NCBI GenBank assembly: GCA_000510425.1 | Contig: AZKM01000006.1 | Location: forward strand, 129,897 to 193,896 | Length of the DNA stretch: 64,000 nucleotides | Direction of reading: 5' to 3' | Source: Eubacterium nodatum ATCC 33099 | Lineage (GTDB): Bacteria > Bacillota > Clostridia > Peptostreptococcales > Anaerovoracaceae | Part shown: positions 9,502 to 18,952 of the stretch, one piece after another | How the letters are laid out: every line of letters begins with the position of its first letter | Position numbering within the stretch: position 1 is the first letter of the stretch | Notes under the pieces: generated by a model | Seen by the model: only the letters and a program-made list of their open reading frames with translations | The model's database searches: none | Told to the model about the DNA's origin: nothing | Position numbers and translations under genes: made by a program

Positions 9502-10845
9502 TTATACAACTCCCTGAGCCATCATTGCTTCTGCAACTTTTTCAAATCCGGCAATATTTGCTCCCTTAACGAGGTCATATCCAAGTCCGTATCTTTCAGC
9601 GGCATCAGCAGCACTCTTATGAATATTTACCATGATAGCTTCAAGCTGTTCATACACCTGAGCAGGTGAGAATACAGTTTTTCCTGCATTCTGTCCCATT
9701 TCGATGCAGGAGCAAGCAACACCGCCGGCATTGGCAGCCTTCGATGGACCTACAACAATTCCCTTTTCAATTAAGAATTCAAGAGCTTCATTTGTCGTAG
9801 GCATGTTCGCACCTTCACAAAGATATTTGCAGCCATTTGCAACCATCATCTCAGCATCCTTAAGGTGAATTTCATTCTGAGTGGCACAAGGAATATATAG
9901 GTCAGCTTTCACCTCCCAAGGTTTTCTGCCGGCAAAGAATTTTGCACCCGGGAACTTATCTGCATAAGGAGCACAGATATTCTTTCCTGATGCTCTGAGT
10001 TCCAGCATATATGCTTCTTTTTCTCCTGAAACACCATCTTCGTCATATATGTATCCATCCGGTCCTGAAATTGTAATAACCTTAGCTCCCAGCTCATTTA
10101 ATTTCTGAACTGTACCCCAGGATACATTACCAAAACCTGAAACTGCCACGGTCTTTCCTTTCAAAGATTCTCCGAAATGTTTCAGCATCTCGCGAGCAAA
10201 GAATACTATTCCATATCCGGTAGCTTCAGTCCTTCCTGCAAGACCACCGTAAGAAAGTCCTTTTCCTGTCAGGACACCGGTGTATTTGTTGGTCAGACGC
10301 TTATACTGTCCGAACATGTATCCGATTTCTCTTGCTCCTACACCAAGGTCCCCTGCAGGAACATCAGTATCCGGTCCTATATGTCTATAAAGCTCTGTCA
10401 TAAAGGACTGGCAGAATCTCATAATTTCGCCATCTGATTTGCCGTTAGGATCAAAATCAGATCCGCCTTTACCCCCTCCGATAGGAAGTCCTGTCAAGCT
10501 ATTCTTGAAAATCTGCTCAAAACCTAAGAACTTAATAATTCCGGGGTAAACCGACGGTGCAAAACGAATTCCCCCTTTATAAGGTCCGATTGCACTGTTG
10601 AATTCATATCTGTAACCTCTGTTCACCTGTACCTTACCGCTATCATCGACCCAAGGAATTCTGAAAGAAATTCCTCTTTCCGGTTCAATAATCCTTTCAA
10701 TGATTCCTGCTTCAACATACTCAGGATGAGCTTCGATAACAGGTTCAAGGGATGTCAGTACTTCCTCGACTGTCTGCAAGAATTCCGGTTCGCCGGGATT
10801 TCTCTTTTCTGCGATTTCAATATATTTTTTCACTAAATCCTTCAT
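9502..10845 (-). CDS. gdhA: Glutamate dehydrogenase, NADP-type hexameric family
   Basis: The enzyme interconverts glutamate with 2-oxoglutarate, ammonia and reduced pyridine nucleotide. The 447-residue length is that of hexameric bacterial enzymes. Seen motifs are the substrate lysines in GPYKGGIRF and PIGGGKGGSDFDP, the catalytic PAGDLGVG aspartate, and the Rossmann segment TVAVSGFGNVSWG. NADP preference is inferred from similarity to the GdhA type. It is the last gene behind gabT-abfD-cat2-4hbD. There it would regenerate the 2-oxoglutarate used by the aminotransferase and release ammonia, working in the catabolic direction. A strong AAGGAGG precedes the ATG and a terminator follows. Confidence 0.93.
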   Translation of the reverse strand: MKDLVKKYIEIAEKRNPGEPEFLQTVEEVLTSLEPVIEAHPEYVEAGIIERIIEPERGISFRIPWVDDSGKVQVNRGYRYEFNSAIGPYKGGIRFAPSVYPGIIKFLGFEQIFKNSLTGLPIGGGKGGSDFDPNGKSDGEIMRFCQSFMTELYRHIGPDTDVPAGDLGVGAREIGYMFGQYKRLTNKYTGVLTGKGLSYGGLAGRTEATGYGIVFFAREMLKHFGESLKGKTVAVSGFGNVSWGTVQKLNELGAKVITISGPDGYIYDEDGVSGEKEAYMLELRASGKNICAPYADKFPGAKFFAGRKPWEVKADLYIPCATQNEIHLKDAEMMVANGCKYLCEGANMPTTNEALEFLIEKGIVVGPSKAANAGGVACSCIEMGQNAGKTVFSPAQVYEQLEAIMVNIHKSAADAAERYGLGYDLVKGANIAGFEKVAEAMMAQGVV

Positions 10846-10862
10846 TATTGCCTCCTTGTATT

Positions 10863-11984
10863 TTAATAAAGATTTGCAAAAATTTCTCTGATTTCTTCAT
10901 CAGAAAGATATACATAGTTATTAGCCAGCAGTCTCTGCTGATTTTCCACAGTCATATCTGTAAACTGCTGAATCTGAGCTTCGTTCATGCCATATTCTCT
11001 AAGGGCTTTCTTAGGAATAAACTGATTTAACATCTTTTCAAGTTCATCATATACTACGTCAACTTTGCAACCTAAAATATTTGCGAAAACTTCATTTGCT
11101 TTCTTGATTTTGCCATTAGGATTCTTGCGCATATACATCTTAAACACTTCAGTAAAGAATTGATAATTAGCCTCGCCATGAGGTACATGAAAAGCTCCGC
11201 CGATAGCGTAAGAAAGTGCGTGTACAGCTGCACAACCTGCATTACCGAATGCTATGCCGGCATAATTTGCAGCAAGTATGAAATCTTTTAACAAAGGCTT
11301 TCTGCTTTCGCTGTTATTTCCTTTTCTTAAAATTGCCTTGTAACCCTCCATAATCATCTCTATAGCCTTTAAAGAATACATTTCTGTAAAAGGTGAAGCC
11401 TTTGGAGACAGGTAGGATTCAACGGCGTGAATAAGTGCATCAATTGAGCTTGTGGCAAAGACATAGTCAGGTAATCCTTGCAATGATTCAGGAATTAGAA
11501 TCGCCATATCTGCATAGGTTTCCTCTACTGCAAGACCTTTTTTAGTATTTAAACTTTTTAATTCTGCTATCGCAACGTTGGTCACTTCAGAGCCTGTGCC
11601 ACATGTAGAAGGTACTACAATAAGTTCCTTAACCTTCTTAGGTTCTTTTTTACCGGTAAACAGGTCTTCTGACCTTTCTGCCGGTTCTAAAGCAAGTATT
11701 TTGCATATATCAACGATAGTACCACCACCGAAGGCAATGATTCTATTGTAGTCGTATTGACCCATGTCTTTCACCATGGCATCTATCATCTCATCTGAAG
11801 GTTCTCCCTTACCGTATTTTTCCTGATAGATTACGGGAATATCAATTCCCAAGGGCTTAACATAAGGCGTGTACATCCACTCGTTAGTTACCAGAATGTC
11901 ACCTTTGCCCAAATTAAATTCTTCATTAAATTCTTTAAATGTGTCAAAATAAAAGATTTTGGGCACAACTCTTAAAGCTTGCAT
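10863..11984 (-). CDS. 4hbD: NAD-dependent 4-hydroxybutyrate dehydrogenase (iron-containing alcohol dehydrogenase family)
   Basis: This enzyme reduces succinate semialdehyde to 4-hydroxybutyrate. The 373-residue protein is a group III metal-dependent alcohol dehydrogenase. It has the nucleotide-binding GGGTIVDICK, the threonine/glycine stretch PSTCGTGSEVTN, and metal-ligand histidines in IDALIHAVESY, AAVHALSYAIGG and HVPHGEAN. The family alone does not fix the substrate. The assignment rests on its place between cat2 and gdhA in a complete GABA operon and on its length, which matches clostridial 4-hydroxybutyrate dehydrogenases. AGGAGG lies just before the ATG. Confidence 0.87.
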   Translation of the reverse strand: MQALRVVPKIFYFDTFKEFNEEFNLGKGDILVTNEWMYTPYVKPLGIDIPVIYQEKYGKGEPSDEMIDAMVKDMGQYDYNRIIAFGGGTIVDICKILALEPAERSEDLFTGKKEPKKVKELIVVPSTCGTGSEVTNVAIAELKSLNTKKGLAVEETYADMAILIPESLQGLPDYVFATSSIDALIHAVESYLSPKASPFTEMYSLKAIEMIMEGYKAILRKGNNSESRKPLLKDFILAANYAGIAFGNAGCAAVHALSYAIGGAFHVPHGEANYQFFTEVFKMYMRKNPNGKIKKANEVFANILGCKVDVVYDELEKMLNQFIPKKALREYGMNEAQIQQFTDMTVENQQRLLANNYVYLSDEEIREIFANLY

Positions 11985-12024
11985 TTTTTCCTCCTAAATA
12001 AAGTCAAACTGTTGAAATAACTTA

Positions 12025-13341
12025 TTAAAATCTCGCTTTAAACATTTTCTCAAATGTTTCTTTATACTCATCCCTAAAATCAGGATGAGCGATATTTATA
12101 AGAGCCCTGGCTCTGTCACGAACTGTTTTTCCTTTCAGCTTCGCAATACCATATTCGGTAACAACATAATCCACATCGTGTCTTGAAGTCGTTACAACCT
12201 GACCCTCTGAAAGAATAGGTGTAATTTTTGAGATTAACGAACCGTCTTTTTTCTTTGCAGCTGCCGGCATTGCGATTATTGCTCTGCCATTTCCACCTGC
12301 ACATGCGGCTGCGCCTCTGATAAAATCCACCTGGCCACCTACTGCCGAGAATTGCTTGTAACCTATAGTATCTGCGGCAACCTGACCGTAGAAATCTACC
12401 GCAAGTGCTGCATTTATACTTACAACATTCGGATTCTTGGCTATAACAGAAGGATCATTTACATAATCTACCGCCTTGAGTAAACAAGTCTCATTTTTAT
12501 CGCAGAAGTCATATAATCTCTTACTTCCCATTACAAAGTTGAATACAAATTTCCCTTTATCTATTCCTTTGAGGGAATTGTCTATTGCCCCTGCTTCATA
12601 TAACTCAACAACACCGTCTCCCAGCATTTCTGAGTGAATACCCAGATTTTTTTTGTGCTTAAGCTGATGACAAACTGCATCAGGGATAGCCCCTATGCCA
12701 AGCTGAAGAGTATCGCCGTCCTCAATAAGCTCGGCACAATTCTTGCCTATCTTCTCTTCAATTTCACCGATTCTGGCTTCCGGTAAAGTTGGAAGCGGCT
12801 GATTCTTCTCAACAAAGTAGTCGATCTCATCAACAGAAAATTCAGCGTCACCGAATGTATATGGAACTTCACTATTAACCTGGGCAATTACTGTCTTTGC
12901 AGACTTTACCGCCTGAACGGTATAATCACCTGCAACTCCTGTTGATACTTTACCGTATTCATTTGGCGGAGTTACCATTATAAGTGCAACATCAACAGAA
13001 ATGGTGCCGTTTCTCATCAGCTTCGGAACCTCATGGAAGAAGAGAGGGGTAAATTCACCCCTTCCTTCCTCTACACATTTTCTGGTTTGCCCACTTAGAA
13101 ACCAGAGATTTGGATGAAAGTTGTCTTTATACTCTTCATTACAGTATCTACCCTCACCTAATGAGAACATATGGGAAATCTCTACATTTTTATAACACGA
13201 TGCATTGTCCACCATTGCATCTACCAGAGCAGTAGGTTCTGAAACGCAATGAGAAAAAACAACTTTATCCTCTGATTTAATTCGTTTCACAGCCTCATCG
13301 GCTGTTACTAACTTATTTTTATAAATTTCCTGCCAATTCAT
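12025..13341 (-). CDS. abfT: 4-hydroxybutyrate CoA-transferase (Cat2/AbfT)
   Basis: The enzyme transfers CoA from acetyl-CoA (or butyryl-CoA) to 4-hydroxybutyrate. It is a class I CoA-transferase of the acetyl-CoA hydrolase/transferase fold with both halves on one chain. An early VDAMVDNA segment and the glycine-rich LQLGIGAIPDAV are seen, together with the C-terminal region around IGYKQFSAVGGQVDFIRGA. The catalytic glutamate is expected in the IHSEMLGDGVVELYEAG region. The start is ATG at 13339-13341, preceded by GGAGG at 7 bases; a GTG four codons upstream overlaps that ribosome-binding site. This gives 438 residues, as in Clostridium aminobutyricum AbfT. It lies 15 bases after abfD. Confidence 0.92.
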   Translation of the reverse strand: MNWQEIYKNKLVTADEAVKRIKSEDKVVFSHCVSEPTALVDAMVDNASCYKNVEISHMFSLGEGRYCNEEYKDNFHPNLWFLSGQTRKCVEEGRGEFTPLFFHEVPKLMRNGTISVDVALIMVTPPNEYGKVSTGVAGDYTVQAVKSAKTVIAQVNSEVPYTFGDAEFSVDEIDYFVEKNQPLPTLPEARIGEIEEKIGKNCAELIEDGDTLQLGIGAIPDAVCHQLKHKKNLGIHSEMLGDGVVELYEAGAIDNSLKGIDKGKFVFNFVMGSKRLYDFCDKNETCLLKAVDYVNDPSVIAKNPNVVSINAALAVDFYGQVAADTIGYKQFSAVGGQVDFIRGAAACAGGNGRAIIAMPAAAKKKDGSLISKITPILSEGQVVTTSRHDVDYVVTEYGIAKLKGKTVRDRARALINIAHPDFRDEYKETFEKMFKARF

Positions 13342-13356
13342 CTGAGCCTCCACTTT

Positions 13357-14835
13357 TTATTTTTTATTTATGCCTGCAATTTCCTTTGCCATATCTTTCT
13401 TCCCGGCCAAATCACTCTGTCTGGAGATCATAATTCTCTGAGCCTGTGGAGAACCTGCACCATGCATAGACTCTGTTCTATACCCAACAGCTGCTGTTCC
13501 CAGGCAAACATTCTCTAGAAGACGCAGAATACGCTGTCTTTCTTCTGTTGTAGCACAGTCATTACCCGCAAAATACTTGTTGCAAATGTCACCAATGGTT
13601 TCACCATTATTGCCAACAACTGTATCTGATTTAAAGTCTGCATCTGAAGGCATCGTTACCATCAGACCGCCGGCAATATCCTCTGCAAGTCTGCCGATTT
13701 CATAAGGAAATCTTGTAACATTCTGCTTACAAACATTGGCAAGTAGAAGGTCGATCTGATAATTTCCCGCTTTAGTTCTGCAGCCTTCTGTTGAGCAAGC
13801 CAAACCGCAGCTGTAAAGGGTTTCATTCAAGTGAGTCATCTCAATGAGTTTATCTTTTATATGTGAAGCCTTTGCAGCACCGTTATATTCAGCAGCAACT
13901 GCAGCAGCTCCGATAATAACATCACCTACACCTACCTTGCAGCCACCGTATGACTGTCTGTGGTACCCGGCAAAGCGTTCAACCATCATGCCGGCAAAAT
14001 CATATTCTCCACAAAGGAAGATTCTGTTATTTGGAATAAATACATCATCGAAAACTACAAGTGCTTCCTGTCCGCCGAATTTAGCATTTCCCAAATCTAC
14101 ATCAGCACCTTCTTCCAGTTTTCTTGTATCGCAGGACTGTCTTCCGTAAATCATATACAGACCTTCAGCATCTGACGGACATGCAAAGGAAACTGCGTAA
14201 TCCTTATCGTCTTCCTTCATCGCTACTGTAGGCATAATGATATGTTCATGGGAGTTAATTGAACCTGTCTGGTGTGCTTTTGCTCCTCTAACTACGATAC
14301 CGTCAGATTTTCTTTCAACGATACGAAGATACATATCCTTGTCCTTTTGTGCATGCGGAGCAAGCCCTCTATCTCCCTTAGGGTCAGTCATTGCACCATC
14401 TACAATGAGATCATTTTCCTGAACGAATTTCAGATACTCTACAAAATTCTTATGATAATCTGTTCCGTATTTTTCATCAGTTTCAAAGGTTGTGGAATAA
14501 ACTGCATTAAACGCATCCATACCCACGCATCTCTGAAAGCATGATCCTGTCTTCTGACCTAAAAGTCTTTGCATTTTAACCTTATTCTTAAGATCTTCTG
14601 TGCTCTGATGTAAATGAGAAAATCTGTTTACAATCTTTCCGGTCAGGTTTGACTTTGCAGTCATAACATCCTTATATTCAGGATCATGTGCCAAATCATA
14701 TGTCATTGCAACGGAGTTGATTGACGGTCTGATAATTGGGTGATCCACCCAATTATCAATTTTTTCGCCAAACATATAAACTCTTGTATTAAGTTTTCTT
14801 AAACTTTCAATATATTCTTTACCTGTCATTAACAT
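13357..14835 (-). CDS. abfD: 4-hydroxybutyryl-CoA dehydratase / vinylacetyl-CoA delta-isomerase
   Basis: AbfD is a flavin and [4Fe-4S] enzyme that removes water from 4-hydroxybutyryl-CoA by a radical route, giving vinylacetyl-CoA and then crotonyl-CoA. It is oxygen sensitive and marks GABA or succinate/ethanol fermenters. The cluster ligands are visible: two cysteines in CFQRCVGMD, a histidine in GYHRQSYGG and the cysteine in GGCKVG. The FAD/CoA regions include GAMTDPKGDRG and AKAHQTGSINSHEH. It closely resembles the C. aminobutyricum enzyme throughout. I start it at MLMTGKEY (14833-14835), with GGAGG 8 bases upstream; an upstream in-frame TTG overlaps that site. The product is 492 residues. 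Confidence 0.97.
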   Translation of the reverse strand: MLMTGKEYIESLRKLNTRVYMFGEKIDNWVDHPIIRPSINSVAMTYDLAHDPEYKDVMTAKSNLTGKIVNRFSHLHQSTEDLKNKVKMQRLLGQKTGSCFQRCVGMDAFNAVYSTTFETDEKYGTDYHKNFVEYLKFVQENDLIVDGAMTDPKGDRGLAPHAQKDKDMYLRIVERKSDGIVVRGAKAHQTGSINSHEHIIMPTVAMKEDDKDYAVSFACPSDAEGLYMIYGRQSCDTRKLEEGADVDLGNAKFGGQEALVVFDDVFIPNNRIFLCGEYDFAGMMVERFAGYHRQSYGGCKVGVGDVIIGAAAVAAEYNGAAKASHIKDKLIEMTHLNETLYSCGLACSTEGCRTKAGNYQIDLLLANVCKQNVTRFPYEIGRLAEDIAGGLMVTMPSDADFKSDTVVGNNGETIGDICNKYFAGNDCATTEERQRILRLLENVCLGTAAVGYRTESMHGAGSPQAQRIMISRQSDLAGKKDMAKEIAGINKK

Positions 14836-14853
14836 TGTAATTACCTCCAAAAG

Positions 14854-16203
14854 TTACATGCATGAAACAATTGCTTCTTCGTATATTTCTAACCCCTTCT
14901 TAAGTTGTTCGTCAGTTACGCAAAGTGGGCAAAGGAATCTGATTACATTTCCGTAAGTTCCGGCAGCTTCAAGCATCAAGCCCTTCTTAACTGCGTAATT
15001 AACGATTTTTCCAACAATTTCAGCGTTGGCTTCTTTCGTTGCCTTATCTTTTACAAATTCAACACCTATCATTGAACCTATTCCACGAACATCACCGATA
15101 ACCTCGTATTTCTCTTTCCATTCGTTGAACTTGTCCATTGCAATTGCACCGATTTTTTTAGCTTTTCCCGGGTAATCTTCCTTTTCCATAACTTCCATTA
15201 CCTTAAGTGCTGATGCACAAGCTAACGGATTTCCACAGTATGTTCCCCCAATCGTTCCTGCCGGAACTGCATCCATGATTTCTTTCTTTGCTACAACTGC
15301 AGATAGTGGTAGTCCGCCGGCAATGGATTTAGCTGTTGTCATAATATCAGGAGCGCATCCTGCTTCTTTGTAATAATCTGAAACAAACAAGCTTCCACTT
15401 CTTGACCAACCGGTCTGAACCTCATCAGTTACCATTAGGATACCGTGTTTATCACAAATCTGTCTAACTGCCTTAACCCATTCAATCGGAGCAGGTACAA
15501 AGCCTCCCTCTCCCTGAATCGGTTCAAAGATTATTGCTGCAACACTGTCTGCCGGAGCCGCTTCTACAAACATGTGCTCCAAATTATCCACATAGTATTT
15601 AATTTTATCTTCATCAGCCATTCCCTTAGGTGCTCTGTAGATATTAGGGAATTCAGCTCTGTACACTCCGTCCGGGAAAGGTCCCATTCCAATTGCGTAA
15701 GCCTTTTTTCCCGTCATAGTCATAGTCATCTGTGTTCTTCCGTGGAAAGCCCCTGTAAAAACTATGATGTTAGGTCTTTTCGTAAAACCTTTTGCAATTT
15801 TTACTGCATTTTCATTGGCTTCTGCACCTGAGTTTGCAAACATTGTCTGCTTTGCATCGCCTTTAACCGGTGCCACTTTGTTGATTTTTTCCGCAAGTTC
15901 AATGTATCTTTCATGTGTTGTGATATTCATCATTGCATGAAAATACTTTTCTGACTGCTCTTTAACAGCTTCAATAAGCTCAGGATTACTATATCCGATA
16001 TTAAGAACACCAACTCCGCCTATCCAATCCAGAAAGACATTTCCGTCCACATCCTCAAACATAGCTCCCTCACCGCGTTTGATTACACAAGGATAACCAC
16101 ATTTAATTGCCGCAGGCATTGAGTTATCCCTTCTTGAAATAACTTCAAGTGCTTTTGGACCGGGTAGATTGGTAACAACCTTAGGTAATGCATCTCTTAA
16201 CAT
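14854..16203 (-). CDS. gabT: 4-aminobutyrate aminotransferase (class III, PLP)
   Basis: The enzyme moves the amino group of GABA to 2-oxoglutarate, giving succinate semialdehyde and glutamate. The 449-residue fold-type I class III aminotransferase has the FANSGAEANENAVK cofactor-phosphate segment, the aspartate that binds the pyridine nitrogen (VTDEVQTGWSRSG) and the Schiff-base lysine (TTAKSIAGGLP). GABA specificity follows from position: it is the first gene before abfD, cat2, 4hbD and gdhA, with four bases or fewer to abfD when the longest abfD reading is taken. The ATG has AAGGAG at 7 bases. Its 200-bp leader holds tandem AT-rich repeats. Confidence 0.9.
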   Translation of the reverse strand: MLRDALPKVVTNLPGPKALEVISRRDNSMPAAIKCGYPCVIKRGEGAMFEDVDGNVFLDWIGGVGVLNIGYSNPELIEAVKEQSEKYFHAMMNITTHERYIELAEKINKVAPVKGDAKQTMFANSGAEANENAVKIAKGFTKRPNIIVFTGAFHGRTQMTMTMTGKKAYAIGMGPFPDGVYRAEFPNIYRAPKGMADEDKIKYYVDNLEHMFVEAAPADSVAAIIFEPIQGEGGFVPAPIEWVKAVRQICDKHGILMVTDEVQTGWSRSGSLFVSDYYKEAGCAPDIMTTAKSIAGGLPLSAVVAKKEIMDAVPAGTIGGTYCGNPLACASALKVMEVMEKEDYPGKAKKIGAIAMDKFNEWKEKYEVIGDVRGIGSMIGVEFVKDKATKEANAEIVGKIVNYAVKKGLMLEAAGTYGNVIRFLCPLCVTDEQLKKGLEIYEEAIVSCM

Positions 16204-16227
16204 TTTTTTCTCCTTTTACATAAAATG

Positions 16228-16365
16228 ACTTTAACTTATCGCTTATAATTATTATTAAATTTTCATTGGATTTTACTTTAACTTATTGCTTATAATTATT
16301 ATTAAATTTTTATTGGATTTTTGCTTATAATTATTTTTTTAGGATTTGCTTATATAATTTTGTTT
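16228..16365 (-). repeat. 47-bp tandem repeat in the leader of the GABA operon
   Basis: Two nearly identical 47-bp units (16228-16274 and 16275-16321) are followed by two shortened units beginning GCTTATAA at 16323 and GCTTATAT at 16348. They fill most of the gap between the class III aminotransferase stop and gabT. The GABA operon promoter must lie in or before them, or the operon is reached by read-through from the ctf-thl operon. No convincing -35/-10 pair was singled out because every unit is AT-rich. Confidence 0.75.
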
Positions 16366-16404
16366 AATTTGAATTTATAGTGTAATCTTTTTGCTTACCT
16401 TGGT

Positions 16405-17748
16405 TCAGCTTAAAAAACCAAGTTCTTTTTCAACCTTTGTAATCGCCCTATCTACTCTGGTAACGATTTCATCGATTTCTTCTTTAGTTACAACGAATGC
16501 CGGGGAAATAACCAATCCATCGCCGGCCTGTCCCCTGTTACAGCCCTGACTTGCTTCGATTAGCATATTTTCTTCCAAAGCCGCATCCTGAATCCTTGGT
16601 GCAACCTTTTCTGACATTGGGAAGCTTTCCTTTGTAATCTTATTCTTTACAAGTTCTACGCCTACCATCAGACCCTTTCCCCTTACATCTCCAACAATCG
16701 GATGATGCGAAAGTCTCTTTGTAAGTTCCTGTTTCAGGTACTCACCCATTTTTGCACAGTTTTCAACTAACTTGTGCTCCTTCAGATACTTCAGAACAGC
16801 AATATTAACCGCAGCACCCAATGGATTTCCTGACCATGAGAAGCCTGGAGGATAATTTCCGTTGTCCTCTGCCATACCATCGTATACCTTCTGCGTAATA
16901 CCTACTGCTGCAAGTGGGAAGTATCCTCCCGAAATGGATTTTCCCATAGTTACGATATCCGGAACTATATTAAAATGCTTGTAAGCAAACATTTTACCTG
17001 TTCTTCCCATTCCGGTCATGACCTCATCTAAAATCAGAAGTACATCGTATTTATCACAAATTCTTCTGATTTCTTCAAAGTATCCTTCCGGTGGGACCGC
17101 TGCACAAAGTGACATTCCTGAAATAGGTTCAGCAATGAATGCTGCTACCGTATCAGGTCCCTGTGCAAGGATTTCATTTTCAAGTGATCTTGCGCAATTT
17201 ATAGCATAGTTTTCGTCATCTTCAATCCACGGTCTGTATGTGTATGCAGGCTGGATATGTCCCATTTCCGGAAGATACGGTTCATATCCTTTTCTGCGTT
17301 TTGCAAAGCCACTTACAGAAAGTGCTCCGTTGGAAATGCCGTGATAACTCTGCCATCTGGACAAAATCTTGTATTTTCCTTCATTTCCTCTCTGAATATG
17401 ATATCTTCTTGCCATTTTAATCGCCATCTCATTGGCTTCCGAGCCTCCACATACCTGGAAAACTTTAGCTAAATCATAGTCAGAAGCTTCACATATCATT
17501 TTACAAGATTCTTCGAGAACGGATGTTGTGCAATCATCTCTGTGAGCATAGGCAAGAGTAACCGCCTGTTCTCTCATTGCATCAGCAATTTCTTCAATTC
17601 CGTGTCCTAAACTTACAAGTACCGGTCCTGATGCCCCATCAATAATTTCTGTACCGTCCTCTTTGTACATGTAAATTCCTTTTCCACTTTTCACCTTTGG
17701 ATATTCTCTATGAAAATCCAAACTTAATACATAATTGTTATCTGACAT
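16405..17748 (-). CDS. Class III aminotransferase of unknown substrate, in the thiolase/CoA-transferase operon
   Basis: This 447-residue PLP enzyme has the class III hallmarks: GASGPVLVSLGHG near the N-terminus, VCGGSEANEMAIK for the cofactor phosphate, LILDEVMTGMGRTG for the pyridine nitrogen and TMGKSISGGYFPL with the Schiff-base lysine. It is not a copy of the neighbouring GABA aminotransferase; the two share only family motifs. It is the fourth gene after ctfA, ctfB and thl behind a sigma-54 promoter, with 26 bases to thl, so it should act in the same catabolic route. Omega-amino acids, beta-amino acids or a lysine-derived diamino acid are candidates, and the sequence does not decide. AAGGGG precedes the ATG. 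Confidence 0.85.
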   Translation of the reverse strand: MSDNNYVLSLDFHREYPKVKSGKGIYMYKEDGTEIIDGASGPVLVSLGHGIEEIADAMREQAVTLAYAHRDDCTTSVLEESCKMICEASDYDLAKVFQVCGGSEANEMAIKMARRYHIQRGNEGKYKILSRWQSYHGISNGALSVSGFAKRRKGYEPYLPEMGHIQPAYTYRPWIEDDENYAINCARSLENEILAQGPDTVAAFIAEPISGMSLCAAVPPEGYFEEIRRICDKYDVLLILDEVMTGMGRTGKMFAYKHFNIVPDIVTMGKSISGGYFPLAAVGITQKVYDGMAEDNGNYPPGFSWSGNPLGAAVNIAVLKYLKEHKLVENCAKMGEYLKQELTKRLSHHPIVGDVRGKGLMVGVELVKNKITKESFPMSEKVAPRIQDAALEENMLIEASQGCNRGQAGDGLVISPAFVVTKEEIDEIVTRVDRAITKVEKELGFLS

Positions 17749-17774
17749 TAATAAACACCCCTTATTATTAATAA

Positions 17775-18950
17775 TTAATCAATTTTTTCGAAAACCGCTG
17801 CCGAACCTTCGCCGCCGCCTACACACATAGTTACGATAGCGTACTTTCTTTCAGCATTTTTCATAGCATAAGCCGCCTTTGTTGTTAGAACTGCACCTGT
17901 TGCACCAAGAGCATGCCCTAAAGCGATAGCACCTCCGTTAGGATTTACTCTCTCCATATCCAGACCGAGTTCTTCAATACACCCGATAGCCTGTGATGCA
18001 AACGCTTCGTTAAGTTCGATTAATTCAACCTCATCCAAGGTAACTCCTGTCTTTTCCAGTACTTTTCTAACTGCACCGATAGGACCGAAACCCATTGTGT
18101 ACGGATCCAGACCGACAGAGGCAAAACCTTTAACTTTTAGAAGTGGCTTTAGACCCAGTTCGTCAGCCTTTTCTCTGCTCATTATTACTACAGCTGCTGC
18201 ACCATCATTCATAGGACAGCTATTTCCGGCTGTAACCAGTCCATCTTTCTGGAATACAGGCTTCAGTTTTGAAAGCTGTTCCATATTAGTTTCAGCTCTT
18301 GGTCCCTCATCTGTATCGATTACAACCTCTTTGCGTTTCACTTTAGTTGTAATAGGCAGAATTTGTTCTTTAAAAGCACCCTTTTCGATTGCTTTTAAAG
18401 CTCTCTGATGTGATTGATATGCGAATTCGTCCATTTTTTCTCTTGAAACAGGATGTACCTTCAACACATTTTCTGCAGTTTCTCCCATTGACGGATTTCC
18501 TGCCTTAGGAGGAGACATCATCACATAGTTAAATGATGGATATGAGTAACTATAAGGTCTCTTCGTTTTTGTCATGAAGTACGGATTATTAGTCATGCTT
18601 TCTGCTCCGCCTGCAACATAAATATCGCCATGTCCACTTTCAATCATAGCTGCCGCCATGCAGATTGTTTCCAATCCTGAAGCACACTGTCTGTCAAACT
18701 GAATTCCCGGAACTGTTACAGGAAGTTCCGCCTCTAAGGCTATCACTCTACCGATATTTCCGGGAGCACCTTCAGCATTTCCCATATACACTTCTTCGAT
18801 ATCCTCAGGATTTATTCCTGCTCTTTTAACAGCTTCCTTTACAACAAGACCGCCAAGTTCATATCCGTCAAGTCCTGCTAAAACGCCTCCGTATTTCCCG
18901 ATCGGAGTTCTAACTGCAGATACGATTACCGCTTCTCTTAATTTGCTCAT
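17775..18950 (-). CDS. thl: Acetyl-CoA C-acetyltransferase (thiolase)
   Basis: Thiolase splits acetoacetyl-CoA with CoA into two acetyl-CoA, or condenses them. Its catalytic residues are all present: nucleophilic cysteine in DRQCASGLETI, NEAFASQ, histidine in GGAIALGHALGATG, and the second cysteine in CVGGGEG. I use the ATG at 18948-18950 (391 residues), which has AAGGAGG at 7 bases; a GTG two codons earlier sits directly on that site. It starts two bases after the ctfB stop and belongs to the ctfA-ctfB-thl-aminotransferase operon. A slightly different substrate such as a 3-oxo-5-amino acyl-CoA cannot be excluded. Confidence 0.92.
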   Translation of the reverse strand: MSKLREAVIVSAVRTPIGKYGGVLAGLDGYELGGLVVKEAVKRAGINPEDIEEVYMGNAEGAPGNIGRVIALEAELPVTVPGIQFDRQCASGLETICMAAAMIESGHGDIYVAGGAESMTNNPYFMTKTKRPYSYSYPSFNYVMMSPPKAGNPSMGETAENVLKVHPVSREKMDEFAYQSHQRALKAIEKGAFKEQILPITTKVKRKEVVIDTDEGPRAETNMEQLSKLKPVFQKDGLVTAGNSCPMNDGAAAVVIMSREKADELGLKPLLKVKGFASVGLDPYTMGFGPIGAVRKVLEKTGVTLDEVELIELNEAFASQAIGCIEELGLDMERVNPNGGAIALGHALGATGAVLTTKAAYAMKNAERKYAIVTMCVGGGEGSAAVFEKID

Positions 18951-18952
18951 TT

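Noticed and set aside
16380..16400. Possible second sigma-54 promoter upstream of gabT (TTGC on the minus strand)
   Set aside because: The base pair 10 bp upstream of the GC is GT, not GG, so the -24 element is missing. The GABA operon is not assigned to sigma-54.
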